Positions 10,675-20,240 of a DNA stretch of 64,000 nucleotides are shown here, in pieces. The stretch is from Thermoanaerobaculia bacterium. GTDB taxonomy: Bacteria; Acidobacteriota; Thermoanaerobaculia; Multivoradales; Multivoraceae. The notes below the pieces were generated by a model, which was not told the DNA's origin, did not search any database, and worked only from the letters and a program-made list of their open reading frames with translations. A program made the position numbers and the translations under genes. Position 1 is the stretch's first letter, and each line of letters begins with the position of its first letter. The stretch is from assembly GCA_022822365.1 (NCBI GenBank), contig JAJEBV010000006.1, positions 1 to 64,000 of the forward strand, written 5' to 3'.

Positions 10675-12927
10675 CTATGCCCCCTGCGCCATTTCGAGGA
10701 CCAGCGCGTGGGCCTCGTCGACACGCAGCGTCCAACCCGGCTCCACCACCGTGATGCTGTGCTGTTCCTGAACCAGGCAGGGGCCCGGGCGTTCGAAACC
10801 CGGAGCGAGATCCTCGCGGCGCAGGAGCGCGGCCGTCCCCCAGCCGGCGAACCACGCCCGATGCTCGCCCACCCTGACGTCGACGCCCGGACGCCCACCC
10901 TCGCGATCGAGCCGCGCGGCGGCGGGTGCGGTCGAGGCCAGGACCCGGATCGACTCGACCTCGATCGCATGTTCCGGAGGCGGGTAGCCGTAGACCGCAC
11001 GGTAGCGCTCGGCGAAGAGCGCGGCGACAACGTCGGCGGAGCGCGCCTCCTCCGCGGAACCCGGTTCCACTTCCAGCGCCGTTTCCTGGCCGAGCAGCCG
11101 CAGCCGGACGATTCGACGCCGCACCGCGGCGCCTTCCAGATTCGCACCGCGTTCCTCCAGAAGCCGGTCCAGCGCCTCGCGTTCCAGGCGCTCGACCACC
11201 AATCCCACCCCGCCACCGTCGAGCGGCTCGAGGACCTGCCGGTGAGCAAAGCGCTCCAGCACGGCGTGGCCGAGCCCGACGGCGCTGAGCAGCGATGTAT
11301 CGACGGGCACGATGACCGTCCCCATGCCCAGCTCCGAGGCGATCGCGCAGGCGTGCTGGCCGCCGGCGCCGCCGAAGCTGACCAGGGCGTAGTCCGTTGG
11401 GTCATAGCCGCGCGAGATGGAGATGCGGCGAATCGCGTCGGCCATCCGTTCGTTGGCGATCGCGAGGAAACCTCCGAGGAGCTGCTCGTCGACGCCGCCG
11501 AGCCCCGCCAGCCCCTCGGCGGCGCGCCTTTCGGCTGCCGCCACATCGATGGGCAGGCCGAAGGCTGTCGGATCGATCCGGCCCAGCAGCAGGTTCACGT
11601 CGGTGATCGTGAGCGGTCCGCCGGCGCCGTAGCAGGCGGGGCCGGGACGCGCCCCGGCACTCTCGGGCCCGACCTTGAGCTGGCCGTGATCCACCCGGCA
11701 GATCGAGCCGCCGCCGGAGGCCACGGTCTCGATCGCCAGGGCCGGCGCCACGACGACCGCGTCGCCGACGCGGAACTCGAAGTTGTACTCGAAGTCGCCG
11801 TCGTAACGCGACACGTCCGTACTGGTGCCTCCCATGTCGAAGCCGATGACCCGGTCACGACCGCTCGCGCGTCCGGCCGCGGCCGCGCCCACTACGCCTC
11901 CGGCGGGGCCGGACAGCAGGCTGTCCTTGGGCCGATAGCTCGAGAAGCCCGCCAGTCCGCCGGCGCTGGTCATCACCCGGGGCGCGACACCGCCGGCCTC
12001 GCCCGCTTCCGACTCGCGCCCTCCCGAGAGCGCCGCCCCCGTGGTCTCCAGGTAACCGCCGACTGCCCGCCCCAGGTAGGCGTCGACCACGGCCGTGTGC
12101 GCCCGCGGCACGATCTTGATCAGCGGCGCCAGTTCCGCCGAGCAGGACACCGTACGAAAGCCGGCAGAGCGGAGGATCCGCTCGGCGCGCCGTTCGTGAT
12201 CCGGATTCCGGTAGCTGTGCATCAACGCCACGGCCGCGGCGCGGAAGCCCTCGTCGACGAGGGCGCGGGCTGCGGTTCTCAGGCCGTCCTCATCGAGCGG
12301 CTCGAGCTCACGGCCCCCGGCGTCCAGCCGTCCGGTCACCTCTACCGACCGTTCGTACAGGGGAGCCGGGCGCTCGACCGCGAGCGCGAAGATGTCCGGT
12401 CGCGCCTGGTCGCCGATCAGCAGCAGGTCGGCGAATCCTTCGGTGACGAAGAGCACCGTGCGGGATCCCGCCCGCTCGAGCAAGGCGTTCGTGCCGCGCG
12501 TCGTGGCGAGCCGAAGATCGCACGGCGGCAACGGTTCGTCCAGCGCCCTGGCGGTCGCGATGCGCGCGGCGAGAATCGGCGCGTTCTCCGGCGAAAGGAG
12601 TTCCAGCACCTGGCCAGGCTCGAAAGCGGGAGTTTCGGCGCCGTTCTCCGCCGGCAGGAGCCTGCAGGTTCCATCAGCCGACCACTCCTCCACCAACGCC
12701 GGCGTGCCTTCGCCAAGTGGCACCGCGCGGTAGCCGGCGAAGAACCCCTCCGGCAGGTCGAAGCGTGTCTTGAGCCGCGGCCCCAGAGGTCCATCCGAGA
12801 CCACGGTGGCCCGGACCGCGCCCGAGCTCAGGACCTTCACGCACTGGGACGAGCCCTCCGGATCGAGCGCTATGCAGTCGGTGAACGTGCCGCCGGTGTC
12901 GATCCAGAGCTGCCAGAGGGGCGGCAC
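10675..12927 (-). CDS. hydantoinase/oxoprolinase family protein, HyuA-type subunit
   Basis: IDTGGTFTDCIALD at the N-terminus, RLATTRGTNALLER, VIGFDMGGTSTDVSRYDG, VASGGGSICR, RPGPACYGAGGPLTITDVNLLLGR. Confidence 0.92.
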   Translation of the reverse strand: MPPLWQLWIDTGGTFTDCIALDPEGSSQCVKVLSSGAVRATVVSDGPLGPRLKTRFDLPEGFFAGYRAVPLGEGTPALVEEWSADGTCRLLPAENGAETPAFEPGQVLELLSPENAPILAARIATARALDEPLPPCDLRLATTRGTNALLERAGSRTVLFVTEGFADLLLIGDQARPDIFALAVERPAPLYERSVEVTGRLDAGGRELEPLDEDGLRTAARALVDEGFRAAAVALMHSYRNPDHERRAERILRSAGFRTVSCSAELAPLIKIVPRAHTAVVDAYLGRAVGGYLETTGAALSGGRESEAGEAGGVAPRVMTSAGGLAGFSSYRPKDSLLSGPAGGVVGAAAAGRASGRDRVIGFDMGGTSTDVSRYDGDFEYNFEFRVGDAVVVAPALAIETVASGGGSICRVDHGQLKVGPESAGARPGPACYGAGGPLTITDVNLLLGRIDPTAFGLPIDVAAAERRAAEGLAGLGGVDEQLLGGFLAIANERMADAIRRISISRGYDPTDYALVSFGGAGGQHACAIASELGMGTVIVPVDTSLLSAVGLGHAVLERFAHRQVLEPLDGGGVGLVVERLEREALDRLLEERGANLEGAAVRRRIVRLRLLGQETALEVEPGSAEEARSADVVAALFAERYRAVYGYPPPEHAIEVESIRVLASTAPAAARLDREGGRPGVDVRVGEHRAWFAGWGTAALLRREDLAPGFERPGPCLVQEQHSITVVEPGWTLRVDEAHALVLEMAQGA

Positions 12928-12962
12928 AGCAGAGATCCGGTCGCGCGGCCGTCAGGCGGCGT

Positions 12963-14138
12963 TCAGGAAGCCGCCAGCAGACGAACCAGGCGATCGATCC
13001 GCCGGTCGCCATCTGGCTCGAGCCGCTGCGCGCGGCGAAGCAGTTTCTCGGCGGCCTTCCGCTCGCCCCGGCGCAGCAGCACCTCGCCCAGCGCCGCCGC
13101 CGGCGCCGCCTCGTCGGGTCCAAGCCGCCGCGCCCGGCTGTAGAAGCGCTCCGCTTCGTCCAGGCGCCCATAGCGCAGACTCAGATCGCCGAGGGCGATG
13201 TACGTGAACGGGTTGCGGTTGCGTTTGACGTCCGCCATCAGCAGCAGGTCGTCCGCCTCCTCCGTCCGCCCGTTCAGCCGGAGCAACACGGCCAGGTTGA
13301 CCAGGGCTGAACTGAGCCCCGGATCGACGACCAGAGCTTGCCGGTAGCTCGACTCCGCCTGGTCGGTCCGGCCGCTCCGGCGCTGGGCCACTCCCAGGTT
13401 GGCCCAGGCGGACGCCAGTTCGGGGTCGATTCGGACGGCGTCCTCGAGCCAGGCGACGGCTTCGTCGAGCCGTTCGGCCCGGAGCGCTTCGGCGCCCCGG
13501 TTCGAGTAGTAGAGGGCGGTCGCCGTGAGATCGCTGATCGGCGACACCCTGAAGCCCCGCTCGTCCTCGCGCAGGCCGAAGTCGATGAGCCGCATCGCGT
13601 GCCTGGGTCCGAAACCCACGGCAACGTGGTCGGAGATGACGATCAGGTCGCCCTCGCGCTCGAAGTTCTCGACATGCGACACCTCGACGAAGTAGGCCGC
13701 GAGATCGAGTTCCCTGGCCATGCCGACGAACATCTGGGTAAATGCCAGACAGTTGGCGATCCTGCTCTCGAACACCTCGACCGCGGATCCGGTATGCCCG
13801 GCCTTGTACTCAACGCCGAGCATGGACGTCTCGGTCACCGCCTCGACCAGGCGATCCAGACGCTTGTCCCGTTCAGCCGTGCCGACCGCTTCGTGAACCC
13901 AGGCGGCCATTTCGTCGTTCAGGGCGAACGGCACCAGAGCACGGCCGACTTCGCGGCGCTCGAGTTCACGCAGCAGCGCGTTCTCGCCCGTCTCGCGTAC
14001 GCCGGTCGAGGCGCAGGCCAGAGCCAGCGCAGCCGGAAGCATCGCCACAGCCAGCCGATTCAGCCAGCGGCGCCCGACTCGCGGTTCGATGTCCCCCGAA
14101 GTCACAGCGGTTACAACCTCCATCGGCGCCCGCACCAT
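12963..14138 (-). CDS. transglutaminase-like/TPR repeat lipoprotein
   Basis: The longer ORF 12963..14774 includes a non-coding-looking extension. Start taken at MVRAPMEVV (14138). Lipobox-like ALACAS, IANCLAFTQMF followed by TPR repeats. Confidence 0.75.
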   Translation of the reverse strand: MVRAPMEVVTAVTSGDIEPRVGRRWLNRLAVAMLPAALALACASTGVRETGENALLRELERREVGRALVPFALNDEMAAWVHEAVGTAERDKRLDRLVEAVTETSMLGVEYKAGHTGSAVEVFESRIANCLAFTQMFVGMARELDLAAYFVEVSHVENFEREGDLIVISDHVAVGFGPRHAMRLIDFGLREDERGFRVSPISDLTATALYYSNRGAEALRAERLDEAVAWLEDAVRIDPELASAWANLGVAQRRSGRTDQAESSYRQALVVDPGLSSALVNLAVLLRLNGRTEEADDLLLMADVKRNRNPFTYIALGDLSLRYGRLDEAERFYSRARRLGPDEAAPAAALGEVLLRRGERKAAEKLLRRAQRLEPDGDRRIDRLVRLLAAS

Positions 14139-14245
14139 CTTACAGCGCCGTTGATTCCCAACCGGCACGGATGCCTCAGGATTCCCGCGGCGTCGAGGGC
14201 CGTCCGTGCCCCTCGGCCGCACGCCTTCGGAAAGCCCGGTCCGCG

Positions 14246-14821
14246 TCAGGACTCGGCGCGCCGCGCCCTGAGCACCCGACGCCGCAGGAGTCGGACACTG
14301 ACCACAGCAACCAGGAGCACGACCGCGGCCAGAGCAAGCACGGGCATCGTGATCGCCAGCAGCGACAGGCCGGCGGCTGACCCGGCCTCGCCGGTCGACA
14401 CGACGGGATTGCCGATCCCTGCCGTCGCCATCGTGGAGGCTCCCCGCAGCAGCGTCGTCCCGGTCTGGACCACTGCGGCGGCCGTTCCACCGGCCACCGC
14501 CGCGAGAGCCCAACCGACCAGGGGCGTCGCGGTCTCGATGTTCGCCGCGGCCACGACAACGCCGGCTGTAACCGCAGCCGGCATCGCGGCCACGTCGAGC
14601 ACGTTGTCGAGCCAGGGTATGTAGTAGGCGCCGATCTCGCAGACGGTGGCCACGGCCAGCGCGAGGAGAGCGGGAGTGCCGGCCATCCACTCGAAGCCCT
14701 CGGCCAGCTCGAGGGCACCGGCCCTGGCGCCGACGCCCATGACCAGGACGGGCAGGAAGACCCGGAAGCCGCACGCCGCCGCCAACCCGATGCCAAGACC
14801 GACGCTGAGCAGAATCTCCAT
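14246..14821 (-). CDS. DUF4126-type membrane protein
   Basis: 191 aa hydrophobic protein with GLAAACGFRVFLPVLVMG and YIPWLDNVLDVAAMPAAV. Confidence 0.75.
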   Translation of the reverse strand: MEILLSVGLGIGLAAACGFRVFLPVLVMGVGARAGALELAEGFEWMAGTPALLALAVATVCEIGAYYIPWLDNVLDVAAMPAAVTAGVVVAAANIETATPLVGWALAAVAGGTAAAVVQTGTTLLRGASTMATAGIGNPVVSTGEAGSAAGLSLLAITMPVLALAAVVLLVAVVSVRLLRRRVLRARRAES

Positions 14822-14866
14822 CTCGCGGCTCCCCTTCCGGTTCAGACTGGTTCAGCCTGGTTCAGA

Positions 14867-16573
14867 CTACGTCGAGGGCCGGCGGCGGGTTTCGACCAAC
14901 CAACGGCGCAGGGCCAGCGCTTCGGGCACCTTGAGCACGTTGGCGGCGCCCAGGTAGGTGATGGCGAAGCCGACGACCGGAACGACGCCGGCTATCCAGG
15001 GCGGACCCGGCACAAGCGTCTGCGTCGCCGCCCAGGGCGCCACGCAAACCGCGCCCAATGCCAGGTGCAACATCCACGACCGCCATGGCGCCCGGACTGC
15101 GACGTCTCGTCGCTTCAGCCGCCCAAGCAACAGCCCCAGCTCGAGCCACGCACCCACCGCGGACCCCAGAGCGAGCCCGACCGCGCCAAGGCGCAGAGCC
15201 TGGGCCCCCTCTGGAGCCGCCGCCCGCAACCAGGGCAACACCTCTCCGAGCGGGAAACGGTCGAGCTGAACCATCAAGACGGTGCCGAGCCCGGCCGCGA
15301 GGACGAGTCGCATCGCCGCGATCCGGGCGGGGCTTCGGGTGTCTCCCAGTGCAAAGAACACGCTCTGCAGAAGCCGCGAGGCACTGGAAGCCAGCAGGCC
15401 GAGAGAGTAGGCGCTTAGAACGAGGAACACGAGCCCGTTGTCGGCAAGGTCGAACTCACCGCGGCGGTAGATTGCGCCGACGATCCCGAACCCCAGCAGC
15501 ACGTAGCCGACCAGGGTCGGCGCCACCAGAAACGACATCGCCGCCAGAGACCGTTGGGCACGCTCGGAGGCGGCCCGCGCGCGCTCGGGGGCGTCCCCGC
15601 GAAGTCGCGAGAGTTCCGTCAGTTCCGCTGCCGCCACGGAAACGGCGAAGAGGGAGATGGGGAGCAGATACAGACGCTGACCCCAGGTCAGGGCCGCCAG
15701 GGCGCCCTTGACCAGGAAGGACGCAAGGAAGAGATCAACATAAGCGCCGAGCTGGCCTACGCCCCGACCGGCGATCGCCGGGCCCAGGTTGGCCAGGGTC
15801 GTCCGAACGCCCTTTGCCCGGAGGCTGAGGGACAGACGCAGACCCTCCGTAACTCGTAGGACCAGAGGCAGCTGCACCGCGAACTGAAGGAGACCGCCGC
15901 CGAGACCGCCCCAGCAGACGGCAAGCGCGAGCGTCTCGACGCGATCGCTGCCACCGTTCGTGGTCCGCATCGCGACGAAGAGGATCGTGGCGATCACGCT
16001 CGCGTTCCAGAAGCACGGCGCCAGGTATGGAAGCAGAAAACGGCGGTGGCTGTTCAGGACGCCAAGGCACCAGGCCGACAGAGTGATCGCCGCCACCATC
16101 GGGAAACAGATGCGAACCGCGGTCGTGGCCAATTCCAGTCGATCGATCGCCTCCGTTCCGGCCGCCACGGCATCCGCGTCCGCGGCGAAGCCGGCAACGA
16201 GCAGGCGCACGATCTGAGGCGCCAGGAGGACACCAAGCAGGCTCAACGCGGCCATCGCGGACAACAAAAGGCCGAAGATGGCACCGGCCAGAGCGCCGGC
16301 CTCGCGGCGCCGGCCCTCGGCCAGCAAACGGCTGTACGTCGGAATGAACGATGCCGAGAGCGCCTGGTCGCCGAGCAGGTTCTGCAGGACGTTCGGCGCC
16401 CGAAAGGCCACCGCCAGCACGTCGGTCAGGGCGCCGACGCCGGCGACACCCGCGATCACGGCTTCCCGGACCAGGCCGAGAACGCGACTGGCCACGATGC
16501 CGGCCGCGATCCGCGGCGCACCGCTCACGGCCGGCGGCGCGCTCGCTCCTCCGGCGGACTCCGCCAGGGTCAA
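14867..16573 (-). CDS. murJ: MurJ/MviN lipid II flippase
   Basis: 568 aa polytopic; SRVLGLVREAVIAGVAG, DVLAVAFRAPNVLQNLLGDQALSASFIPTYS, FFALGDTRSPARIA. Confidence 0.95.
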   Translation of the reverse strand: MTLAESAGGASAPPAVSGAPRIAAGIVASRVLGLVREAVIAGVAGVGALTDVLAVAFRAPNVLQNLLGDQALSASFIPTYSRLLAEGRRREAGALAGAIFGLLLSAMAALSLLGVLLAPQIVRLLVAGFAADADAVAAGTEAIDRLELATTAVRICFPMVAAITLSAWCLGVLNSHRRFLLPYLAPCFWNASVIATILFVAMRTTNGGSDRVETLALAVCWGGLGGGLLQFAVQLPLVLRVTEGLRLSLSLRAKGVRTTLANLGPAIAGRGVGQLGAYVDLFLASFLVKGALAALTWGQRLYLLPISLFAVSVAAAELTELSRLRGDAPERARAASERAQRSLAAMSFLVAPTLVGYVLLGFGIVGAIYRRGEFDLADNGLVFLVLSAYSLGLLASSASRLLQSVFFALGDTRSPARIAAMRLVLAAGLGTVLMVQLDRFPLGEVLPWLRAAAPEGAQALRLGAVGLALGSAVGAWLELGLLLGRLKRRDVAVRAPWRSWMLHLALGAVCVAPWAATQTLVPGPPWIAGVVPVVGFAITYLGAANVLKVPEALALRRWLVETRRRPST

Positions 16574-18012
16574 TCCGAGAGGTTGACGACGACCCGGTCG
16601 CCGCGCCGCTCGACCGTCGCCACGACGTTGGGCGCCGCCAGGTCGAGCACCACGTGCAGGTTCCGCGTCGCTCCCCTGCCATGAACGCCGGTGCGCACGC
16701 CACGCAACCGGGGTGCGCTGACCGCGCTCGCGTCGTAGTCCCGTTGCACGCCGATCAAGCGCACGAGCAACCGCGGCGGCGCGTCCAGCGGCATCGCATG
16801 GTGGCGCTCGAAGGGGGCGTTGCCGGTGATCTCGACCAGCGTCCGGTCATCCCGCACCGAGGCTGTGATCGAGCGAAGCGCGGTCGCGTTGGCGGGCGCT
16901 GCGCTCGGCGTAGGGACTGGCTGTGGAGGCGCCGAAGGACGCGGACGGGCGGCAGGTTCGGCAGATGGGGTTGTCGGCCCTGGAGACGCAGTGGTCGGCT
17001 CGGGAGACCGCGCTGGCGGCTCGGGAGACCGCGCTGGCGGCTCGGAAGGCGGGGCGGAAGCTCCCGCGGCGACCGGGACCGGAGCCGGCGTCGACTCGGT
17101 CGAAGGCCCGGCGGCAGCGGGCGGATCCGCGGGCCGGCTCGATTCCTCGACCGGCGCCGCAACCTCAAAGCTCTGCGCTACGGGAGCCGGCTGCTCCCCG
17201 CTGCCGTTCCCACCCATGCCGACGAGCCGCATCAGCGGCCCACGCAGGAAGATCAGAAGGATGCCGACCAGGATGACCCCCGCCACTGTCGGCCAGACCC
17301 AGGAAGGCCGGTCGGACTCGCGGTCCATCCAGTCGTCCCGGTCGTCCGCGAGATCGCCGAACAGCTCGGCCCGCGTACCGCCGACTTCGCCGTCCGCGGC
17401 CGTCGGTGCCTCCGGAGGTGCGGCCTCTTCCGCAGGCGGTTCCTCAGCCGCTGCCACGACATCGGCCGGCTCCGCCTCATCCGCCTCTTCCCGTTCTTCC
17501 GCTGGCTCGAGATCGTCCTCCACAGCCGCCGGCTCCACAGCGGGCTCGTCCGGTGTTTCGTCCACCGCCTCGGCGTCCTCCACTTCGACCTCCTCCGGTT
17601 CGGCGGGCGCTGGCGGAGCCGCTTCGGCGGCCGGGCCCGTACCAGCCGTCTCGTCCGGCTGCTCGGAAAACAGAATCGCCAGGCGTTCCTCTCCCGGCGG
17701 CTCCACACGCGTGAACTGCATGCCCATTCCCGCCGGCTGGTCGGCGCCGCCCGGCGCCTCGCGCACCCAGACCACCGCGGCGTCGCCCTGGACCGTGTCG
17801 GGCGGGTCCCCCGACCCCAGTTCGAGAACGAACGCCGCGGCCGTACCCACGGGGCGGACGTCCGAGGTGGCCACGAACATTCCGCCGACCGCGATGTCGC
17901 GGGTCCGGGCGACGAGTTCCCCGTCCTCGCCGGACACGGTCAGGCGAACCGGCGCCTCCCGCAGCAGGCGGCGGGACTCGCGGAAGCGGAAACTCTGACT
18001 AGCCGGGGACAT
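16570..18012 (-). CDS. PilZ-like domain + TM + AMIN domain protein
   Basis: N-terminus VRLTVSGEDGELVARTRDIAVGGMFVAT...GMGMQFTRV (PilZ/TIGR02266-like), acidic and Pro-rich linkers, TM WVWPTVAGVILVGILLIFL, C-terminal AMIN-like ALRSITASVRDDRTLVEITGNAPFERH...LDLAAPNVVATVERRGDRVVVNLSD. Confidence 0.8.
   Translation of the reverse strand: MSPASQSFRFRESRRLLREAPVRLTVSGEDGELVARTRDIAVGGMFVATSDVRPVGTAAAFVLELGSGDPPDTVQGDAAVVWVREAPGGADQPAGMGMQFTRVEPPGEERLAILFSEQPDETAGTGPAAEAAPPAPAEPEEVEVEDAEAVDETPDEPAVEPAAVEDDLEPAEEREEADEAEPADVVAAAEEPPAEEAAPPEAPTAADGEVGGTRAELFGDLADDRDDWMDRESDRPSWVWPTVAGVILVGILLIFLRGPLMRLVGMGGNGSGEQPAPVAQSFEVAAPVEESSRPADPPAAAGPSTESTPAPVPVAAGASAPPSEPPARSPEPPARSPEPTTASPGPTTPSAEPAARPRPSAPPQPVPTPSAAPANATALRSITASVRDDRTLVEITGNAPFERHHAMPLDAPPRLLVRLIGVQRDYDASAVSAPRLRGVRTGVHGRGATRNLHVVLDLAAPNVVATVERRGDRVVVNLSD
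16997..17045. repeat. 21-bp tandem repeat (two copies plus a partial third)
   Basis: GGCTCGGGAGACCGCGCTGGC repeated with period 21 inside the linker of the PilZ-AMIN gene. Confidence 0.85.
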
Positions 18013-18056
18013 GGACGCAAGCGCTCAATCGCAAATGACGCCGCAATAGTAACCCT

Positions 18057-19409
18057 TCAGGCCGTCTCCGCCCCCTTGCGCGCCACCAGCAACGCCATCT
18101 CCAGCGCCTGCTCGTAGTTCAGCCGCGGGTCGACCTGGGAACGATAGGCCCGGCGCAGCCCCCGCTCGTCGAGGCCGCGGGCGCCGCCCGTGCACTCGGT
18201 GACGTCCTCGCCGGTGAGCTCGAAGTGGACACCGCCCAGAATCGTGCCGTGGTCGGCGTGGAGGTCGAAAGCCTGCTCCAGCTCCGAAAGGATGGCGTTG
18301 AAGTCCCTCGTCTTCATGCCGTCGGAGGTGCTCTTCGTGTTCCCGTGCATCGGATCGCAGATCCAGAGTACGGGCTTGCCGGTGGCCGAGACCGCCTCGA
18401 TGATCGGCGGCAGCTCCCGAGCCACCTTCTCGGCGCCGCAGCGGTGAATCAGCGCGAGCCGGCCCTCTTCGCCCTCGGGATTCAGCACGTCGACCAGGCC
18501 GGCCACGTCAGCGGGATCCATGCCGGTCCCCACCTTGACGCCCAGGGGGTTCCGGATGCCGCGCGCGTACTCGATATGGGCCGAGCCCGGGAACGCCGTC
18601 CGCAACCCGATCCACGGCAGGTGGGTCGACAGGTTGTACCAGCCTTCCCGCCGCGGCACCGTCCGGGTCTGCGCCTGCTCGTAGACCAGGTGCAGAGCTT
18701 CGTGGCTGGTATAGAAATCGACGCGATCGATGTGACCGACCTCGACACCCGCGAGGGTCTCCATGAACTTCAGCGAATCGGCGATCGACTCGACCCTGCG
18801 CTGATACTCGGCCGCGTTCTGCGAGTGGTTCACGAAGTCGAGGTTCCAGTATTCCGGGTGGTGCAGATCGGCGAAACCGCCGTCGATCAGCCCCCGGATG
18901 AAGTTCAGCGTCAGCGCCGAGCGGTTGTAGCCGCGCAGGAGGTTGAGCGGGTCGGGCTCGCGCGCGCCGGCATCGAAATCGAGGGAGTTGACGAGGTCGC
19001 CCCGGTACGAGGGCAGAGTCTCGTCGCCGCGGGTCTCGACATCGGACGACCGCGGCTTGGCGTACTGCCCCGCAAAGCGGCCGACGCGGATTACCCGCTT
19101 CTTCAGGCTGTGGGTCAGGACCAGGCTCATCTGCAGGAGGATCTTCAGCTTCGCCGTGATCGAGTCGGAGGTGCATTCGGCGAAGCTCTCCGCGCAGTCC
19201 CCGCCCTGGAGGACGAAGCGCTCGCCGCGCGCCGCGGAGGCCAACTGCCCCTTCAGCGTCTCGACCTCCCAGGAGGTCACGAGGGGCGGCAGCGCGCCGA
19301 GCCGGGCGGCCGCCGCCTGAAGGGCTTCCCGGTCGGCATAGGTCGGCTGCTGGCGTACGTCGGCGCTCTGCCAGGACGTCGGGTTCCAGTTTTCCGCTGC
19401 GTTGCTCAT
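18057..19409 (-). CDS. 3-deoxy-7-phosphoheptulonate synthase, class II
   Basis: FVLQGGDCAESFAECTSDSITAKLKILLQMSLVL, RVGRFAGQYAKPRSSD, PVLWICDPMHGNTKSTSDGMKTR, GGVHFELTGEDVTECTGGA. Confidence 0.97.
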   Translation of the reverse strand: MSNAAENWNPTSWQSADVRQQPTYADREALQAAAARLGALPPLVTSWEVETLKGQLASAARGERFVLQGGDCAESFAECTSDSITAKLKILLQMSLVLTHSLKKRVIRVGRFAGQYAKPRSSDVETRGDETLPSYRGDLVNSLDFDAGAREPDPLNLLRGYNRSALTLNFIRGLIDGGFADLHHPEYWNLDFVNHSQNAAEYQRRVESIADSLKFMETLAGVEVGHIDRVDFYTSHEALHLVYEQAQTRTVPRREGWYNLSTHLPWIGLRTAFPGSAHIEYARGIRNPLGVKVGTGMDPADVAGLVDVLNPEGEEGRLALIHRCGAEKVARELPPIIEAVSATGKPVLWICDPMHGNTKSTSDGMKTRDFNAILSELEQAFDLHADHGTILGGVHFELTGEDVTECTGGARGLDERGLRRAYRSQVDPRLNYEQALEMALLVARKGAETA

Positions 19410-19439
19410 TAGTCCACCACGCCCGAAGGGCGCTGAATC

Positions 19440-20240
19440 CTAGTGCATGGTCCCCTGGCGCAGGTCCTCGCCTTCCTCGATCTCGAGATAGCGGCGCAAC
19501 CACCGGGTGCCCAGGTAGAAGGGCAGCGTATCGACCGCGGCCGCCAGGAACTTGAACACGTAGGCCGTGCCGATGAAGACCCACAACTGCGGCCAGATCG
19601 GTTCCCCGGTCTCGACCGGAATCGCGGCCGCCGCGAAATGCGTGATCGTGATGACGGAGAACGAGTCGACGAACTGGCTGACCACGGTCGATCCGTTGTT
19701 GCGCAGCCACAGGTGGCGTCCCTTCGTCAACCGCTTCCAGAAGTGGAAGACCCAGACGTCGCAGAGCTGCGCGCTCAGGTAGGCGATCATCGACGCCGCG
19801 ATCACACCCAGGGTCATCGTCCGGATCTCGAAGAAGATCGGCAACCGGCCATCCGGGCCGGGAACCGGCGCGTCGAAGCCGGGCAGCGCGCCGCCCACCC
19901 ACAGGATGACGGCCAGCCAGAGGTTGACGAGGAAGCCGACCCAGACCAGGAAGTTCGCCCGCTTGCGGCCGTAGATCTCGGAGATGAAGTCGGTACACAG
20001 GAAGGTCAGCGGGTAGGGCAGCACGCCGATCGCCAGGGGCATCGGCACGCGCATCCCGAAGATGGTGAAGCTCAGGTCCAGGAAGCGCGTCACGCCCAGG
20101 ATGTTCAGCATCGTCATCGAGCCCAGGAACAGTCCGGCCAGGATGAGAAAGACCCGTTCGCGGCGCGCATGCAGCGCGCTTGCCTCGATCGGGTGCAGAT
20201 CAGGTGGGGAGGACGCCGCAGGAGTCGCTGTCGCCGTCAC
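19440..20240 (-). CDS. queuosine precursor transporter-like (YhhQ/VUT family)
   Basis: GTG start at 20240. GVLPYPLTFLCTDFISEIYGRKRANFLVWVGF, SQFVDSFSVITITHF, multiple TM. Confidence 0.85.
   Translation of the reverse strand: MTATATPAASSPPDLHPIEASALHARRERVFLILAGLFLGSMTMLNILGVTRFLDLSFTIFGMRVPMPLAIGVLPYPLTFLCTDFISEIYGRKRANFLVWVGFLVNLWLAVILWVGGALPGFDAPVPGPDGRLPIFFEIRTMTLGVIAASMIAYLSAQLCDVWVFHFWKRLTKGRHLWLRNNGSTVVSQFVDSFSVITITHFAAAAIPVETGEPIWPQLWVFIGTAYVFKFLAAAVDTLPFYLGTRWLRRYLEIEEGEDLRQGTMH

Noticed and set aside
10528-13143. 871-aa plus-strand ORF
   Set aside because: Antisense to the HyuA-type gene; no domain signature.
14139-14774. N-terminal extension of the 603-aa ORF 12963..14774
   Set aside because: Arg/Gly-rich sequence overlapping the DUF4126 gene in another frame; the real lipoprotein-like start is at 14138.
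16997-17045. Possible CRISPR-like repeat
   Set aside because: 21-bp units are directly tandem with no spacers and encode the Ala/Arg/Ser/Pro/Glu linker of the PilZ-AMIN protein.
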